Origin: Nissolia schottii
Lineage: Eukaryota > Streptophyta > Magnoliopsida > Fabales > Fabaceae
Length of the DNA stretch: 64,000 bases
Assembly: GCA_003254905.1 (NCBI GenBank)
Contig: QANU01107820.1
Location: 374,880-438,879, forward strand
Direction of reading: 5' to 3'
Below, piece by piece: positions 11,137 through 24,300 of this stretch (positions are counted from its first letter, which is position 1; every line of letters starts with the position of its first letter). Both the position numbers and the translations under genes were made by a program. The notes beneath the pieces were generated by a model. The model saw only the letters and a program-made list of their open reading frames with translations. It did not search any database and was not told where the DNA came from.

Positions 11137-11587
11137 NNNNNNNNNNNNNNNNNNNNNNNNNNNNNNNNNNNNNNNNNNNNNNNNNNNNNNNNNNNNNNNN
11201 NNNNNNNNNNNNNNNNNNNNNNNNNNNNNNNNNNNNNNNNNNNNNNNNNNNNNNNNNNNNNNNNNNNNNNNNNNNNNNNNNNNNNNNNNNNNNNNNNNNN
11301 NNNNNNNNNNNNNNNNNNNNNNNNNNNNNNNNNNNNNNNNNNNNNNNNNNNNNNNNNNNNNNNNNNNNNNNNNNNNNNNNNNNNNNNNNNNNNNNNNNNN
11401 NNNNNNNNNNNNNNNNNNNNNNNNNNNNNNNNNNNNNNNNNNNNNNNNNNNNNNNNNNNNNNNNNNNNNNNNNNNNNNNNNNNNNNNNNNNNNNNNNNNN
11501 NNNNNNNNNNNNNNNNNNNNNNNNNNNNNNNNNNNNNNNNNNNNNNNNNNNNNNNNNNNNNNNNNNNNNNNNNNNNNNNNNNNNNNN
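11137..11587. other. Assembly gap (451 N)
   Basis: A run of N. Frames that cross it are meaningless. The repeat on its right flank starts mid-unit, so the gap may hide more of the tandem repeat. Confidence 0.99.
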
Positions 11588-12862
11588 TAAACATCTTAAT
11601 AGCATATAATATCTTATGATTTTTTATTTTTAGATAAAGTGAAATTTTTTTATTTTAAACTTTAATCAACAAATCTTAAATAATTAACAATAATGTATTG
11701 CTTACTTTAACGATGTTAAAAAAAAACAACATTACATATAATTTTAACTATATTTTTAATACAACATTTTATTGTAATGCTCTTATTAATTTAATATTAG
11801 AAAACAAAAATTATCAACCACAACTAATTATAAATACAGCTAACATTTAAAAAATGAAAAAAAAATGTATACTAGAGTAGAATATTATATTTATAAACAA
11901 ACTCTCACTTTCATCCCCCACCTCCATATCATTTAAGCACATGGACCCCACTTAAAAGGTTTTCTATGATCGTTTCTCAAAGTCTCAAATTTAGGAGCCT
12001 TGGATATGGTGGACCCATGAGACATTATAAGTCACTTAATTCAAATTGACTGGACAAGATGATGATTACAATGAAAATAGATGGATAATATTAGTAGTTG
12101 GTATAAATAATTGTTTTAAGAACTTGCAATAATATGTTGTGTTGATTTGATTTTTTTCTTTTGTGTGCTTAATTTGATGATTTAAATATAATACTTTGTT
12201 TCTTAAGAGACACTGTGACATTCAAAAGGAAAAAAAAAATATTAATAGCATATAATCACTTATAATTTTTTATTTTTCAAAAAAGTGAAATTATTTTATT
12301 TTCAACTTTAATCAACAAATCTTAAATAATTAACAATAATGTATTGCTTATTTTAACGATTTAGAAAAAACATTACATATAATTTTAACTATATTTTTAA
12401 TACAACATTTTAATGTAATGCTCTTATTAATTTAATATTAGAAAACAAAAATTATCAACCACAACCAATTATAAATACTGCTGACATTTTAAAAAAATGG
12501 GGAAAAATGTATACTAAAATGGGAATATTATATTTATAAACAAACTCGCACCTTCATCCCCCACCTCCATATCATTTAAGCACATGGACTCCAACTAAAA
12601 GGTTTGCTATGATCGTTTCTCAAAGTCTCAAATTTAGGAGCCTTGGAGATTATGGGTCCATGAGACATTATGAGTCACTTAATTCAAATTGAATGGACAA
12701 GATGATGGTTACAATGAAAATGGACGGATAATATTAGTAGTTGGTACGAATAATTGTTTTAAGAACTTGCAATAATATGTTGTGCTGATTTTATTTTTTC
12801 TTTAGTGTGCTTAATTTGATGATTTAAAAAAAGCGGTATCATCCCTTTGTTTCTTAAGAGGC
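11588..12862. repeat. Tandem duplication of a 646-bp unit
   Basis: Two head-to-tail, lightly diverged copies, offset by 643-646 bp (for example AATGTATTGCTTA at about 11692 and 12338; CCCCCACCTCCATATCATTT in both). Each contains the site that the 1492-bp LTR hit in the third copy at 4561. No coding potential seen. Confidence 0.75.
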
Positions 12863-13694
12863 ATGCAAGTGGCTCGTACTACACAAGGGATATCCCTATA
12901 TCAGCAAAAATGCTGCTTGGATCTAATTGAAGACAGTGGCATGCTTAACTACAAACCAACCGCTACCCCTATGGATTACCATTCCAAGCTCTCCAAGGAT
13001 TCAACACCTCCACTATCAGACCCTTTTGAATACAGAAGACTTGTCGGGAGGCTGATCTATTTATCCAACACTCGACCTAATATATCCTACACAGTTGGAC
13101 AGCTTATTCAATTCATTGACAGTCCAAACCAGACTCGCATGTAGGCTGCTCATAGGGTACTGCAGTACCTCAAATGTGCCCTTGCTCTTGGTTTATTCTT
13201 CCCATCTGCATCAACTCTCACCCTTCATTGTTTTGCTAATGCTAATTGGGGAACTTGCCCCGAATCTAGAAGGTCCATATCAGGTTTCTATTGTTTCTTG
13301 GGTTGTCCTTAGTGTCTTGGAAGAGTAAGAAGCAAATCACAGCTGCATGTTCTTCATCTAAAGCGAAATACCGGCCGTTAGCTCAGGCTACGTGTGAAGT
13401 TCAATGGCTGCTATATCTTCTTGATCTTGGAATTTCAGTTCCCACTTCGATTCCTATGCATTGCGATAATCAGTCTGCCATTCACATTGCAGAAAATCCG
13501 GTCTTCCACGAATGCACTAAGCACGTTGAAATTGATTGTCATGTTGTGCACGATCAAGTTCAAGCCGGCGTTCCCACACTCATACCAATCTCAACCTCAC
13601 AGCAACCAGCGAACATATTCACCAAAGCTTTAGCACCTGGCCCCTTCGCTCCAAGCTGGGCATGATTAATTTCCACGCGCCAACTTGCAGGGGG
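12863..13694 (+). pseudogene. Ty1/copia reverse transcriptase end and RNase H, broken
   Basis: The sequence opens abruptly inside the copia reverse transcriptase (VARTTQGISLYQQKCCLDL, then YRRLVGRLIYLSNTRPNISY) and runs into RNase H (SWKSKKQITAACSSSKAKY, then CDNQSAIHIAENPVFHECTK). It carries an in-frame TAG at about 13142 and a frameshift near 13311. Residues usually acidic in the RNase H core are changed: the DADW-type motif reads NANW, and AEAEY reads SKAKY. Upstream pol and gag are absent. This is a dead 3' end. Confidence 0.85.
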
Positions 13695-13982
13695 TGGTTA
13701 CCAAATGATATTGATCACAACAAAGCAAGAAAAGAAGCTACAAGTTAGCTTGACTAACTCAGCAAGCATGTGTTAGTTAGCTTGTTGAGCTGTCAGTGAA
13801 GTTGTTAGTTAGTTAGCTGATTGTATTTATGATAGTTAATTTAGCTAAATTAGAATTAATTTAATGTGAGTTTGCATTTCATTTAGCTCCTTGTATATAA
13901 ACAGAAATGCAGAGTAAATGAAGTTCAGATGCTCATTTTCACACTCTTCAGTCTCTCTAATTGTATCTGTTATCAATATCCA
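13695..13982 (+). mobile_element. Probable 3' LTR of the copia relic
   Basis: It starts TGGTTACC directly after a polypurine tract (GCAGGGGG) at the end of the pol relic, and ends TATCAATATCCA. It contains TATATAAAC about 200 bp in. The length (288 bp) is reasonable for copia. No 5' partner is visible in the window. Confidence 0.55.
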
Positions 13983-16900
13983 ACCTTCTTTTTTTTATTT
14001 TCTACACATCGTTTGATACACTTATTTCACGAATGCACATGAAATTGCTACTGTGGCTGAAATAGGAATGACGACAATTATGCCTTATTCAATAAGGCGA
14101 TGAATATTGAAGAGGAGTTTGACGAACTATGTCCTGAGTAGGTTTAAGTAAGTCTCCTTAGTGAAGTTTCAATGGTGTCACCAGTAGTTTTAGTTTTTAA
14201 TACGTGTTTCATATAAGCCCCATAAATCAATGCAAAGAGCTTTAATTTTGTAAGTAAAATGAAAGTTCTTTTTTTACTTAAAATGAAAGTTGTTTGATAA
14301 AAGAAGTAAAATTAAGAATTTTTTTTAAAAAAAAAAAAAAAAAAAACTATGTTTGGTAACTACGAGGAAAAAGTTGTTCGCTTAAAAGCAATTTTGTTTG
14401 GTTAAAGAAGAAAAAAATAAACAAAAGCTTTTATGCTAAAATTATTGTTTGATTTTTTTAAAAAAACTATAATTTAATTTTTGCATATTTTTTTATGAAA
14501 AACTATTTTGCTTTTATTATTAAAAAAAAGTTTGTTTTCATGTTTTTATCAAATTGACCCTAATTATCAAATATAATATAACATAAATAAATTAATTCAT
14601 ATATTTTGTAGTAATTTATCATATAAAAGCATTTTTTATACAATTTAATCAAACAAAATAGATTATATTAATGTAAAAAAAATAAATTGTATTAAAATCA
14701 CTTTTCAATTTTTAGTTGAAGATTTAAGCGTAAATTGATTCTCATATAATCAATTGTGCAATTATTGAAATAAACAATTACTGAAATAAGTTTAATTTTA
14801 CAACTTTCTTGCACTTTATGTTCCTATTACAAAAGTTGCAGCTACTATTTGAACATTAGGAAAGAAAACCTGTCAACTTTCACGACTTTTCTTTTTAAAA
14901 AAACCATTTAATGTTTTTACCAAATTGAGCATAACTATCAAATATTATATAAATAATTATTTTCATACTATTTATCATATAAAAACAATTTTTTTTCATA
15001 CAATCCAAATAACACAGTATTTTTAAATTAGTTTTTAGTTGAAGTGTCCAAATATAAATGATGTGATTGTTTTGACTTTAGAATATTGATTAAAAATGAA
15101 ATAAAAAAAACTAAAAATAATTTTTTCAAGAAGCAGTTTCTTTTAATTTCTTCTTAAAAGTTGAAAACAGATTTGTTTAAAAATCATATAATTTTTTAAA
15201 AGTTATCCAAACATTTAAAAACTATTTTTTCAGTAAAAAAATTGTTTGTTTTTTCTTTCCAACAAGCTGAAACAAACATACACAAATTAATTTTTATATA
15301 ATTGATTATATAAAAAATGTTTATTAAAATAATTGATTGTTCAAATAAGTTTAATTTTACAACTTTTTTAAATACACACTAAATCTAAAATATTATACTA
15401 CTTTACTATTGATTCACATAAATGCATAGCAGCTTGGTAGCTTCTTGAATGAGTAATCCTTAGGAGACATAACAAATCAACCTACTAAAATGACATTTGG
15501 CATTTTAGTTTCTATTTTGTCCTTAAAATTTTAAATGTCATTAAACAAAGTATGTAGGTTGATATGTAAATTGATCGGTTAGGTATCCCAAGCAATTTTC
15601 TGAATGAATGGCAGTTTTTATTTTTTGGACTCCTTTTTTTATGTCAAAAAATAACAGGCCAAGTTAAGCTCACGACTGATCAAATCGGGCTTGATGAGTG
15701 AGCATGTGGGTTTGTGTGGCATCTGGTATTTGTGTCGTTCTATGGGCTTGATTTAAATCTGACTTAAAAACAAAAATCTAAATGGATTAAATTTAATTAG
15801 TTTAATTTTTTTATACATTCAATTTAATTTCATTTGGATTTATTTAATTTAATTAACTAAAGCTAAATCAATCTAATTAACTTTGAGTTATTTCTTATTT
15901 CAATTCAAATAATTAGGTTAGAGTTAAAAACACATTTATTCTTTTAAGGTTTTTTCTTTTAGTGTTAGGAAGGGAAGCATTGAATAATCGTTTAAGTGGA
16001 TGAGAGTATAACATAATGAAGATTAAATTTGTTGGTGATGAGGAAAAAAAAAAAAGGACAGTTATTGTGAATAGCTTCTTGACGTCAATTGACACGGGTT
16101 TTCTTTCTGTTCACTTTTATTGATCACTTCTTATCTAAAAAGTTTGTAAAAAAATTATTTGTTATTTGATTAGGTTTTAGGATGATTTATTTAACTATGG
16201 CAAGTATTGTGACACACCAAATGAAAAAGAAGTGTTTTATTTTGTAGTTTGTATTAATCAAAACCTTTGAATTTTGAGGAAATAGATCATTTCATGTCAT
16301 TTTTTTACATAACAAGGTCATATTAAATCTTTCACTATCAATCTCTTAAGTGTTTATATCATATATGAGTCTCACATTTTTAATGAATGGTGAAATATCA
16401 AACATGACTTTATCATATAAAAAAATGATACGAGGTGATTTTTTTTGGGCTGCCCAATGTGTTCATTGCTGAAAATGGTGTTTAATTCTTGTTCGAGGCT
16501 CCATGATTGAAATGGCAATATTTTACTTATATGTAAGGCTGTCAAAATAAGTTCGGCCCCCGAGCTAGGCCCACGAGTCCGGTTAAATAAACGGACTTTA
16601 CATACAAAAAATAAACCCGCAAAAATTTGGAGAAAAAAATAGTGACCCATTTTAGCCTACGGGCTAAACAAGCCAACCCAACGAGCTTACAGGCTCGCTT
16701 GTGATTTTTTTTTTTAAAAACTAAAATTTTAAAAATTTTATTTTTGTACTCTAAATTTTATTTTAGAGTTTAAGAGTTTAGAGTTTAACTATTTAGACTT
16801 ATAATTGAACATGTTTAACTATTTATTATGCTTAACTACTTATCTATATTTATAAAATTCTTTAATCGGATATCATAGATAAAATTCGGTTACTTATGAA

Positions 16901-17337
16901 ATCAAAAACATGGTTAAATACATGTAAAAATGACTGCAATATATCTACACAATCCAAGAATCAAATAGAATTTTTTGAAGAATCATACAGATAAAAATCT
17001 ATCATTTCTAAATTGTTTGTATCGGTATTCTATAGTAATCTCAACCATTCATAGAAATTCACCGGTTTGCATCATTGCATACAAGATTATACAAATACTT
17101 TTCACATGATGCAACATGCACCATAATTGGCCCGAATACTAAACATCCGTATTGAAAGTGTTTGATGTTTTAACAGTAAGTATCACATGCTTTACACTAT
17201 CTGTAAAAACTCAACATAGATTAAAGAAGAAATAATAACAAAATTAAAAATTAAACAATTTGATTATCACCAGATTGCATTAGTCTTTGAAAAAAAAATC
17301 ATTTCTTCCCAACAGATGATGCAAGTAGAGTGTTGAA
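13983..17337. other. AT-rich intergenic with transposon scraps
   Basis: No gene is seen. Two diverged copies of one AT-rich segment lie at about 14548-14660 and 14920-15010 (shared TTATCATATAAAA.CA). Around 16536-16700 a GGCTGTCAAAATAAGTTCGG start, with GGCCC and CGAGC repeats, resembles the ends of plant hAT-type elements. Confidence 0.5.
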
Positions 17338-18610
17338 CTATTGTGGTTTTGATGGAGTTGGGGATGATGGTGGCTTCAAATCTGGGTACTGCAAAGAAGA
17401 AAAATAAGAAAGATGAGGTTATCATCTTCTCGGAAAACAGGATAAAAAATAGTTATAACCTCAAATAATAAGTGATTAGTGCACTTTCTTTTAGGTTATT
17501 TATTTCATTGTGTTTGAATGGGACCATAGTATATGACAAAACATTATGACATTGTTTAATCCATGTAACCGATCTTACCTAATGAGACAAAGCTTAGTTT
17601 GTTATATGTATGCCCTGTTTTCATTTTAAAGTGATTTATCTTCCTACAACTGTAAGAGTTCTCATACATGGAATTGTTCATTCCCATTTCCCTCCAACCA
17701 AGCATGCAGTCATGCACTAAGGGTTATTTTCAGTGCAGAAACCAGGGAAAATAAACTCATGGGAAATATTTGGAAGCATATTTATAAAATAAAAAATAAA
17801 ATAAAAACAAACCATACATACACTCTCAAAACCATGGTTATTTGATCCTTGAAAGATTAGGCTGGCTTCAGTAAATTGCTAAGAACCCTAGGAATTTGTA
17901 TTCTGCATATAATTTTCTGATGATGCGGTTTTTAAACCCTAGAACCCCACTTATTATTGTTCCACATCAATCTATACTCCTCTTCCAAATTTATATGGCT
18001 TAAGCCACTGTCCATCGTCTTCTACCGCATCAATGACTCGGGATATGACTTCAATCAGTGAAAGAAAGAAAAGCCTCAGCAAAGGCAATAGAATTTGCAG
18101 AGCAGGACAAACAAGTTACCTCCATTAGCAATTTCTGCATCTTAATCATATAAAGCCAAAAAAATTCAAGGAGTCCCTTGTTAATTGTTACACATTTGAG
18201 GAATATTAGAAGTGATTATAGGATAGGAACAACAGTTTCAATGTAGCTTCAACAAAGTCTCCTTGACATTAACAAATCCCATGGGCTCCAAATACCATAA
18301 TCCAATATATGATAATTTAAATCAAGGTAAGAAATGAGTCCTGCCTAGGGTTATTTACAGATCCAATCTATGAAAGATGCTGAATACAAATCCCTAGGAT
18401 TATTTACACATTACTAAACTCAATCCAATGCCAATCTTTAAAAACTCAAAACAACCTTAATGTTTACTAATGCTAATTTACGCATAGGCTCAATGATTGC
18501 AATGAGGCACAAGTCATGTTGCAGAACTTAACAATCAACATTAATTGTTGGTTATTACTTAGTCTAAACATGCTTCGTTAGAACATGAAGGGACAAAATG
18601 AAAGAGGAAG

Positions 18611-18656
<46 letters not shown>

Positions 18657-20907
18657 GAGGAGAACATACATTGGGATAAGGAGAGGAGGAAGCTACTGAA
18701 CTCATTTTCACTTCTGGAACAGACTCTGCAGACCGTTTCACATGACCATTGTCTGTTTCGTTATTTTCAACAGCAGGGATATCTTGGGATAAGGCACTAT
18801 CAGAATTACAATCATTTTGCTGAATGGCTCCATTTTCAATTGTGCCGACTCTTTTTGAAGCTTTAATCTTTTTCCTTCGGTTTATATGCAGAGAAGGGGG
18901 CAAAAGGGTATCCTGTATATCCTGCAACCACAAAGACCAATTATAAACTAGAGTTTCCACAAACAAATACAGACATTCCTCAGTTTCAACAAATGCCAAC
19001 TTACATCAAACTTGAACAGTTTTCTAAGATGAAGAAAAATATTCATAGGATAGGACGAAGATGGATGTTATGCGGGTTCTGCTAAACAAAATACAGGTAG
19101 AAGAGAAGAGAGGAGAAAGGTCATACCATCCACCCTTTCTGGCCTCTAACTCCACCTTTGATGGCATAGACCTCTTTGAAACCGCTCTTGAATAGTAGCT
19201 CAGCAACTTTCATGGAATTACCGTCAAAACTACCTTACACTCAAAAAAGAAACAAATGAGGAATTGTGCTAACACGGGTAGTATATGGTAAAAGAAAATG
19301 AAAATATTTTCATCAACAAAGTGAATCATATAATGTTAGTTAGAGTCTTGCTATAAACAGATAGTTTTTCAATTTTTAGTAAAATGCCAAGGAAAAGACA
19401 ACATAGCAGAAATGTCCAAACTAAATCCAGAATTAAAACAAATCACCCTATTGCAGAAACAAGAAAATGCAAAGGACGCATGAACTTCGTCCAAAAGATT
19501 TTCAAGTACTTCCTAGCCAGATAACGGCAGTTTAAATCAATCCTCTATTCAATCTTAAGAACATAATGAGGAATAAGAAGGGGAAATATTTTGAAAGAAT
19601 TACATACATGCAATTATCACGTGCAAAGTCCACATAAAGATTTTTTTCACATTAAAATAATATCAAGTTGAGAGAACAACGGTTAGAAATTTGCATTTTA
19701 TTTCAGCAAATTATATCTACACTCTCCAAAACAGAGAATAGAAGCAATAGACGGTAACTTACTCAAAATGCAAAATTAAAATTAGAAGGGACATGTATTC
19801 TATCTCAGTATGAGGAAAGCAAACCACAAACAAATTGTCAATTACTTAGTTAAGCAAGTTCATTGAATTTTTCATTAATCCAAGCTTACTTTTATTTATC
19901 TATTCATTTTAATCCTTGGTAGCCAAACACCTACAGCATATGAATACCTAATGAGTGTCACTTTAGAAGCTTTACAAGCTAAATGGACCTATAGTGGAAA
20001 AAAAAAAAACACGAGTTCCATCCCTGTATATGCCATATTAAATAATCCAGAATATCTTCTGAGTGATCGTACAATTTTCCCAATTTGTTTTAAACTTAGA
20101 AACCCAATTTTTAGCTTCTTTTTTGTTTAATTAGTTTCCTTTTCCACTTCAATTACACATGATTCAGCATTCAATTTCAAGTTTTTTTCTACACACTTAC
20201 CTGTCCAAAATACAGAGAACAGTATTTGGAGGGTCCTTGAATCTCTCGAACACCTTCTTGACAAAGCCATCTTCGTTTCCATCCGTGAACTCAACCTGCA
20301 CCACTTCCTTCTTCAACAGTTTCAAATTGGGGGACCCCAGAACCTTCACATTCTTCCTGTCCCTTATGTCCAAGAGCTGTGAATCAGGGTCATCCCTCAG
20401 CTTCCTGAACGCATCAATGGCCGGCACAAACTTGTACTTCCTCAAGTACTCCTGTGTCAGAGGTATAACAACCAGCCAAATGAAGGTAACCCCAGCAACA
20501 AAAAATGGGTATCGGTTAAAAAAATCATCAATGGAAACCAGGATGGATTCCAGGTTGATTTTGCCTGCATCTGACTCAACTGAAGGGGTTGGTGCAGCTT
20601 CATCAGCAAGGCATGGGAAAGAAGTGAAGAGGTCAATCACAGTGAATGAAAAGCAGGATTTTGCTAAGAGATTTTGGGGCAAGAGAAGGTTTTGAAGTGA
20701 GTTAGGAGGATGGGTTTGGAGTGAGGGAAATGGGGTTTTCTTGTTGGAGGAAAAATGGGGTTGAGGAGGAGATTGGAGAGTAGTGTGTGGTGGTGGGTTA
20801 TGGTTTGAGAGTAAAGAGGAGGCTTTGAAGATGGAGAGTTTCTGGGTCTTGGGATGGTTCTTGTTGGAGAGTGGATAGGTGGAGATGGGTAGAGGCAGTG
20901 AACCCAT
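17338..20907 (-). CDS. STR4A: Rhodanese-like domain-containing protein 4A, chloroplastic
   Basis: Four exons (20201-20907, 19127-19229, 18670-18921, 17338-17388) join in phase through GT-AG introns to give 370 residues. The start at 20907 opens MGSLPLPISTYPLS, a Ser/Pro-rich plastid transit peptide. An in-frame ATG upstream at 21006 gives a less plausible leader. A hydrophobic stretch ending SFPCLADEA (86-104) may be a lumen-targeting signal, and a membrane segment follows at about 133-151. The rhodanese fold spans about 160-280 (LLDIRDRKNV, then CILDSFDGNSMKVAELLF). The catalytic cysteine of true sulfurtransferases is replaced by Asp235, as known for STR4/TROL-type proteins, so it is probably a thylakoid or envelope anchor or regulator and not an enzyme. 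A hydrophilic Ser/Pro-rich tail (about 285-370) ends PTPSKPQ. ZIP4 ends 472 bp upstream on the same strand. Confidence 0.85.
18614..18653. repeat. (GA)20 microsatellite in STR4A intron 3
   Basis: An uninterrupted GA tract that begins, in transcript sense, as a (CT)n run about 16 nt after the donor of intron 3. Length change here could affect use of the donor; that is speculative. Confidence 0.9.
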
Positions 20908-21379
20908 TTGGGAATGGGAAATGCACACGCAAGGACAGAGAAAAGGGGTTGAAATTGATACATGTATCTTATCTAGGCATTTATAAGTGTTGTATTTTAG
21001 CACCAAGAAATCTAATGATTGGTTATTTTATTTGAAATAACGAATATCTAAAATACTTCTAAGATACAAAACACATAATAAATAAATGGTTTTATATATT
21101 TATTTATTTGTGTAAAATTATGAAAGCAATTTTCTTGAAAGCAATGCTTATAGAGGTTAAGAAAAGAAAAAATGGTTTATTAACTAACTTATCAATTGAT
21201 TAAAGAAAACCCTAAAATAGAATTGATCTAGCTAAACCTGGTCGTGTAAAGATTACAGAAAACTACCTACGCAAAATTCAATACCACATATTTTCTACAT
21301 TTTTTTGACTTCTTTTCCGTACAAGATGAACATGGATTATGTAACACTCAGCAGGAACAGAATTGGAGATTCAAGCATA
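20908..21379. other. Short intergenic spacer between STR4A and ZIP4
   Basis: 472 bp between the ZIP4 stop and the STR4A start, both genes on the minus strand. It must hold the 3' end of ZIP4 and the STR4A promoter. No distinct motif was identified. Confidence 0.5.
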
Positions 21380-24300
21380 TCAAGGGTTTTTCTCCAAGCT
21401 GCTAAGGAGATCTTCCATGCATGATTTGTAAGCTTCCATTCCTGGAACATGCTGCGCAATGTCTAACCCAACAGTCATCCATTTCTTTCCCACTTCAATC
21501 TGACCCAACCGCACCGGCACCGCAGCTCGGTTCCATGCTGTCATGGCAAGCCATTTCCCTTCTTCAATTGGATACTCACCTTCCTTCAAACCAACCATTA
21601 TCCGATAGGCTTGCTTGTACATGCCATACACAAGATCATCATCTGTATCTCCCTTGTGAATGCTGGCAATGGCTATGAGCTTGCGAACAACGAGAGCGAC
21701 ATTCTGGTAATCTGGAGCTGGTGATGAAAGGAAAGATGAGAGGCACTCGTTTAGAGCAAAGGTGGCTACTTCGTGATTCGACCGCGGTCCCTGTGAGGCA
21801 TAGAGGCCTATCTGAAGGAGGTGATGGGGTTTGCATGCCTTTGAAGTAGCAAAACTTCTGACACTGAGGAGTTGTGATCCTAAGTCATTCAGCCTGCCTT
21901 GTATATCATAACAACAGAAAGTGTATATGAAAAATAGGTCAGGCTCAATGGTATTGATTTGGTCATCATTAACAGAGTTCCCAGCTGTAATTGACTTCAG
22001 CATCTGGATAAAATATTCAACAGAATTCAAGATTAAAACAAAACCTAAAATGGAAATACTCTCAATAGTATGATACAGCTTATCTATGTCTCATGTCAAC
22101 TTGACCTACTTGGAAAAGAAGGCAACATTTGTACCTGCGTGGCTCTATCTAGCAATTGTACAGCTTGCTTGACTTCAATTTCTGACATAGCAGTCTTCCT
22201 TTGAAATTCTAACGCTATCATCGATGATGCAGAGAGTACTAGTGATTTACAAACCATGACATTGTTCCCATTATCAGGCCCCTCAAGTATGGCATAGAAA
22301 TGTGATGACAGTCTTAAGAACTCAGCTGACAGTTCATAGTTCTTATCCTGTCCTGTTTTTGTGCCAAAGTTCCATGAAGTCACAGCACACCAATTCTGCT
22401 CCCGTCTTCCAACCTCCTCTTTTCCAAAGAAGCAGTCGGGACCAAGCTCAGATGCTCGTGTTTGGGTATGTTTTAAGAATTTGAGGACTTGCTGCTCATT
22501 ACCTGGTTCTTGAGAGAGGACTGTTACCAAGGTGCGCAGAACTGTTACCTCTGATGTTGGCATCGACTTTCCTGAAGCATAGAAGTTCAGCATGCTTGAC
22601 AGAGAAGCAACAGCAACAGGAAGAGCGTGGCAAGCAACAGCTTCATGGGCTGAAAGTGACAGAAAATCTGGTTGAAAGTCAAGGCAAGTAGTCATCGCTT
22701 CAATTTGAGTAATAGCACCTCGGTGGTCGTTCTTTTGGAGATAAATTTTGAACTGAGTTAAACAAATGAAATGTCAATGTAAGTTAACATTTCACATCAA
22801 TTTAAAACGTTAACCCTAATGAAAGAAAGTTGGTAACCAGCTGAAAGCATAACATATGAAATCAAATTTGGAGTGCCTTGATAGGATCCAAATCAATCAG
22901 TAAACATTATAAATTTATCTGCTACTTTAAGCCACCGATATTTATGTATACATATTTGTGTGACATTAGATACTGAAGCCACGATAGACAAGGAAAGAGA
23001 CAAAGAGAAGACGGCACCTTAAGAAAAGCACAGACAACGTTGGGCTCGAGCTGCAGAAAAGGAAAAGCATTGTATAATACATCCATATTTCATATTTCAT
23101 ATTTTAGTGAAAACCAATGCAACAAATTCAACATTCTCATTGTCCTGACTAATGTACAATACCTTTTCAGCCTCATTAATGTATTCTTGAGCGCGATCCA
23201 GCTGCAAGAGACCAAGGTGGCAGAGACACAAAACTCTGAAGCCCTTGGCTCGAAGTATTCTGTTCTCTATATCATATGGAATATACAGCATTGATTTTTC
23301 AAAGAGTTCTGCACTGGTCTCATAATCTTTTGATTGAAAATTATCAGCACCACTACAAATTACATAAAAATATTGAGATCCGTGAGTTCATTTAGAGAGA
23401 AAACAGTCCTACTCCTAGGTATAGCCAAATCATATATGATGAAAATATTCATCAAGTAACCCGTCAATTATTTTTGCTGCAGTGCCTCCTGGACGTCATT
23501 TCTAGTGCAAGATACACTACAATTAATCTTATATTTGTCAAACCCGATAGTAAAGTCTTACAAGTGAAAAAACCATGTAAAAAGTTACAATTCATCATTT
23601 GTCAACAATACGAAATTGAATTGTAGAATGGTTTCTAGAACACGTTTCCTCTTCTGCACAAGGTACTCACTCTGTTCTCAGCTGTTCAGACTCGAGTGGG
23701 AAGGTAAAGGGTCATCCGATATAAACTTCAAATGTGCCTAGAGAATCAATGTATACGCTAGTTCAGAACACATAATATGGTTTTAACTATATCTTTCTGT
23801 CTCTTGACATTACTTTAGAACAATTTTCCGAAGCTGTCGGTTAAGAAATTGTTGGATCAAACAAAAAAAGACTATGGGGACAAGAATCCTGCGTCATATC
23901 TAATAAACAAAGAAAAGACTTGCAGGCTGCTTATGTCCCCCAATTGCGTATGTCCCACAACGTCGGTCCCAATTAGCTGGCAATTAGACCACCCAGCAAC
24001 ATTGACCCATTCAATCACACTCAACAATGTCTTTCTTTCGAAAAAGTTTAAGGTGATAAAAGAGGGAAGATAGCAAATCCAACACAGTTCTCAATTTGAA
24101 CCTCAACTGTTTGAGACACGCCCCACAGCATCATACTGCAAAGGGCACAAATCATACCATATAGCATGTACCAGAATGAATTTAATGAAATTACTTCTGG
24201 ATGGATGAGTAGACCTACTACTTTGACTCATCAAACATCCATCATTGCTACCATCCATTAATATTAAAAGTATGGCTGAATTCTGTCAAATATTAAATAT

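Noticed and set aside
11010-11619. Four open frames of 160-190 codons across the N run
   Set aside because: They consist almost wholly of N and exist only because N has no stop codons.
20159-20963. Plus-strand 178-codon frame and a 99-codon minus frame over STR4A exon 1
   Set aside because: Antisense or out-of-frame to a recognisable protein; no domain of their own.
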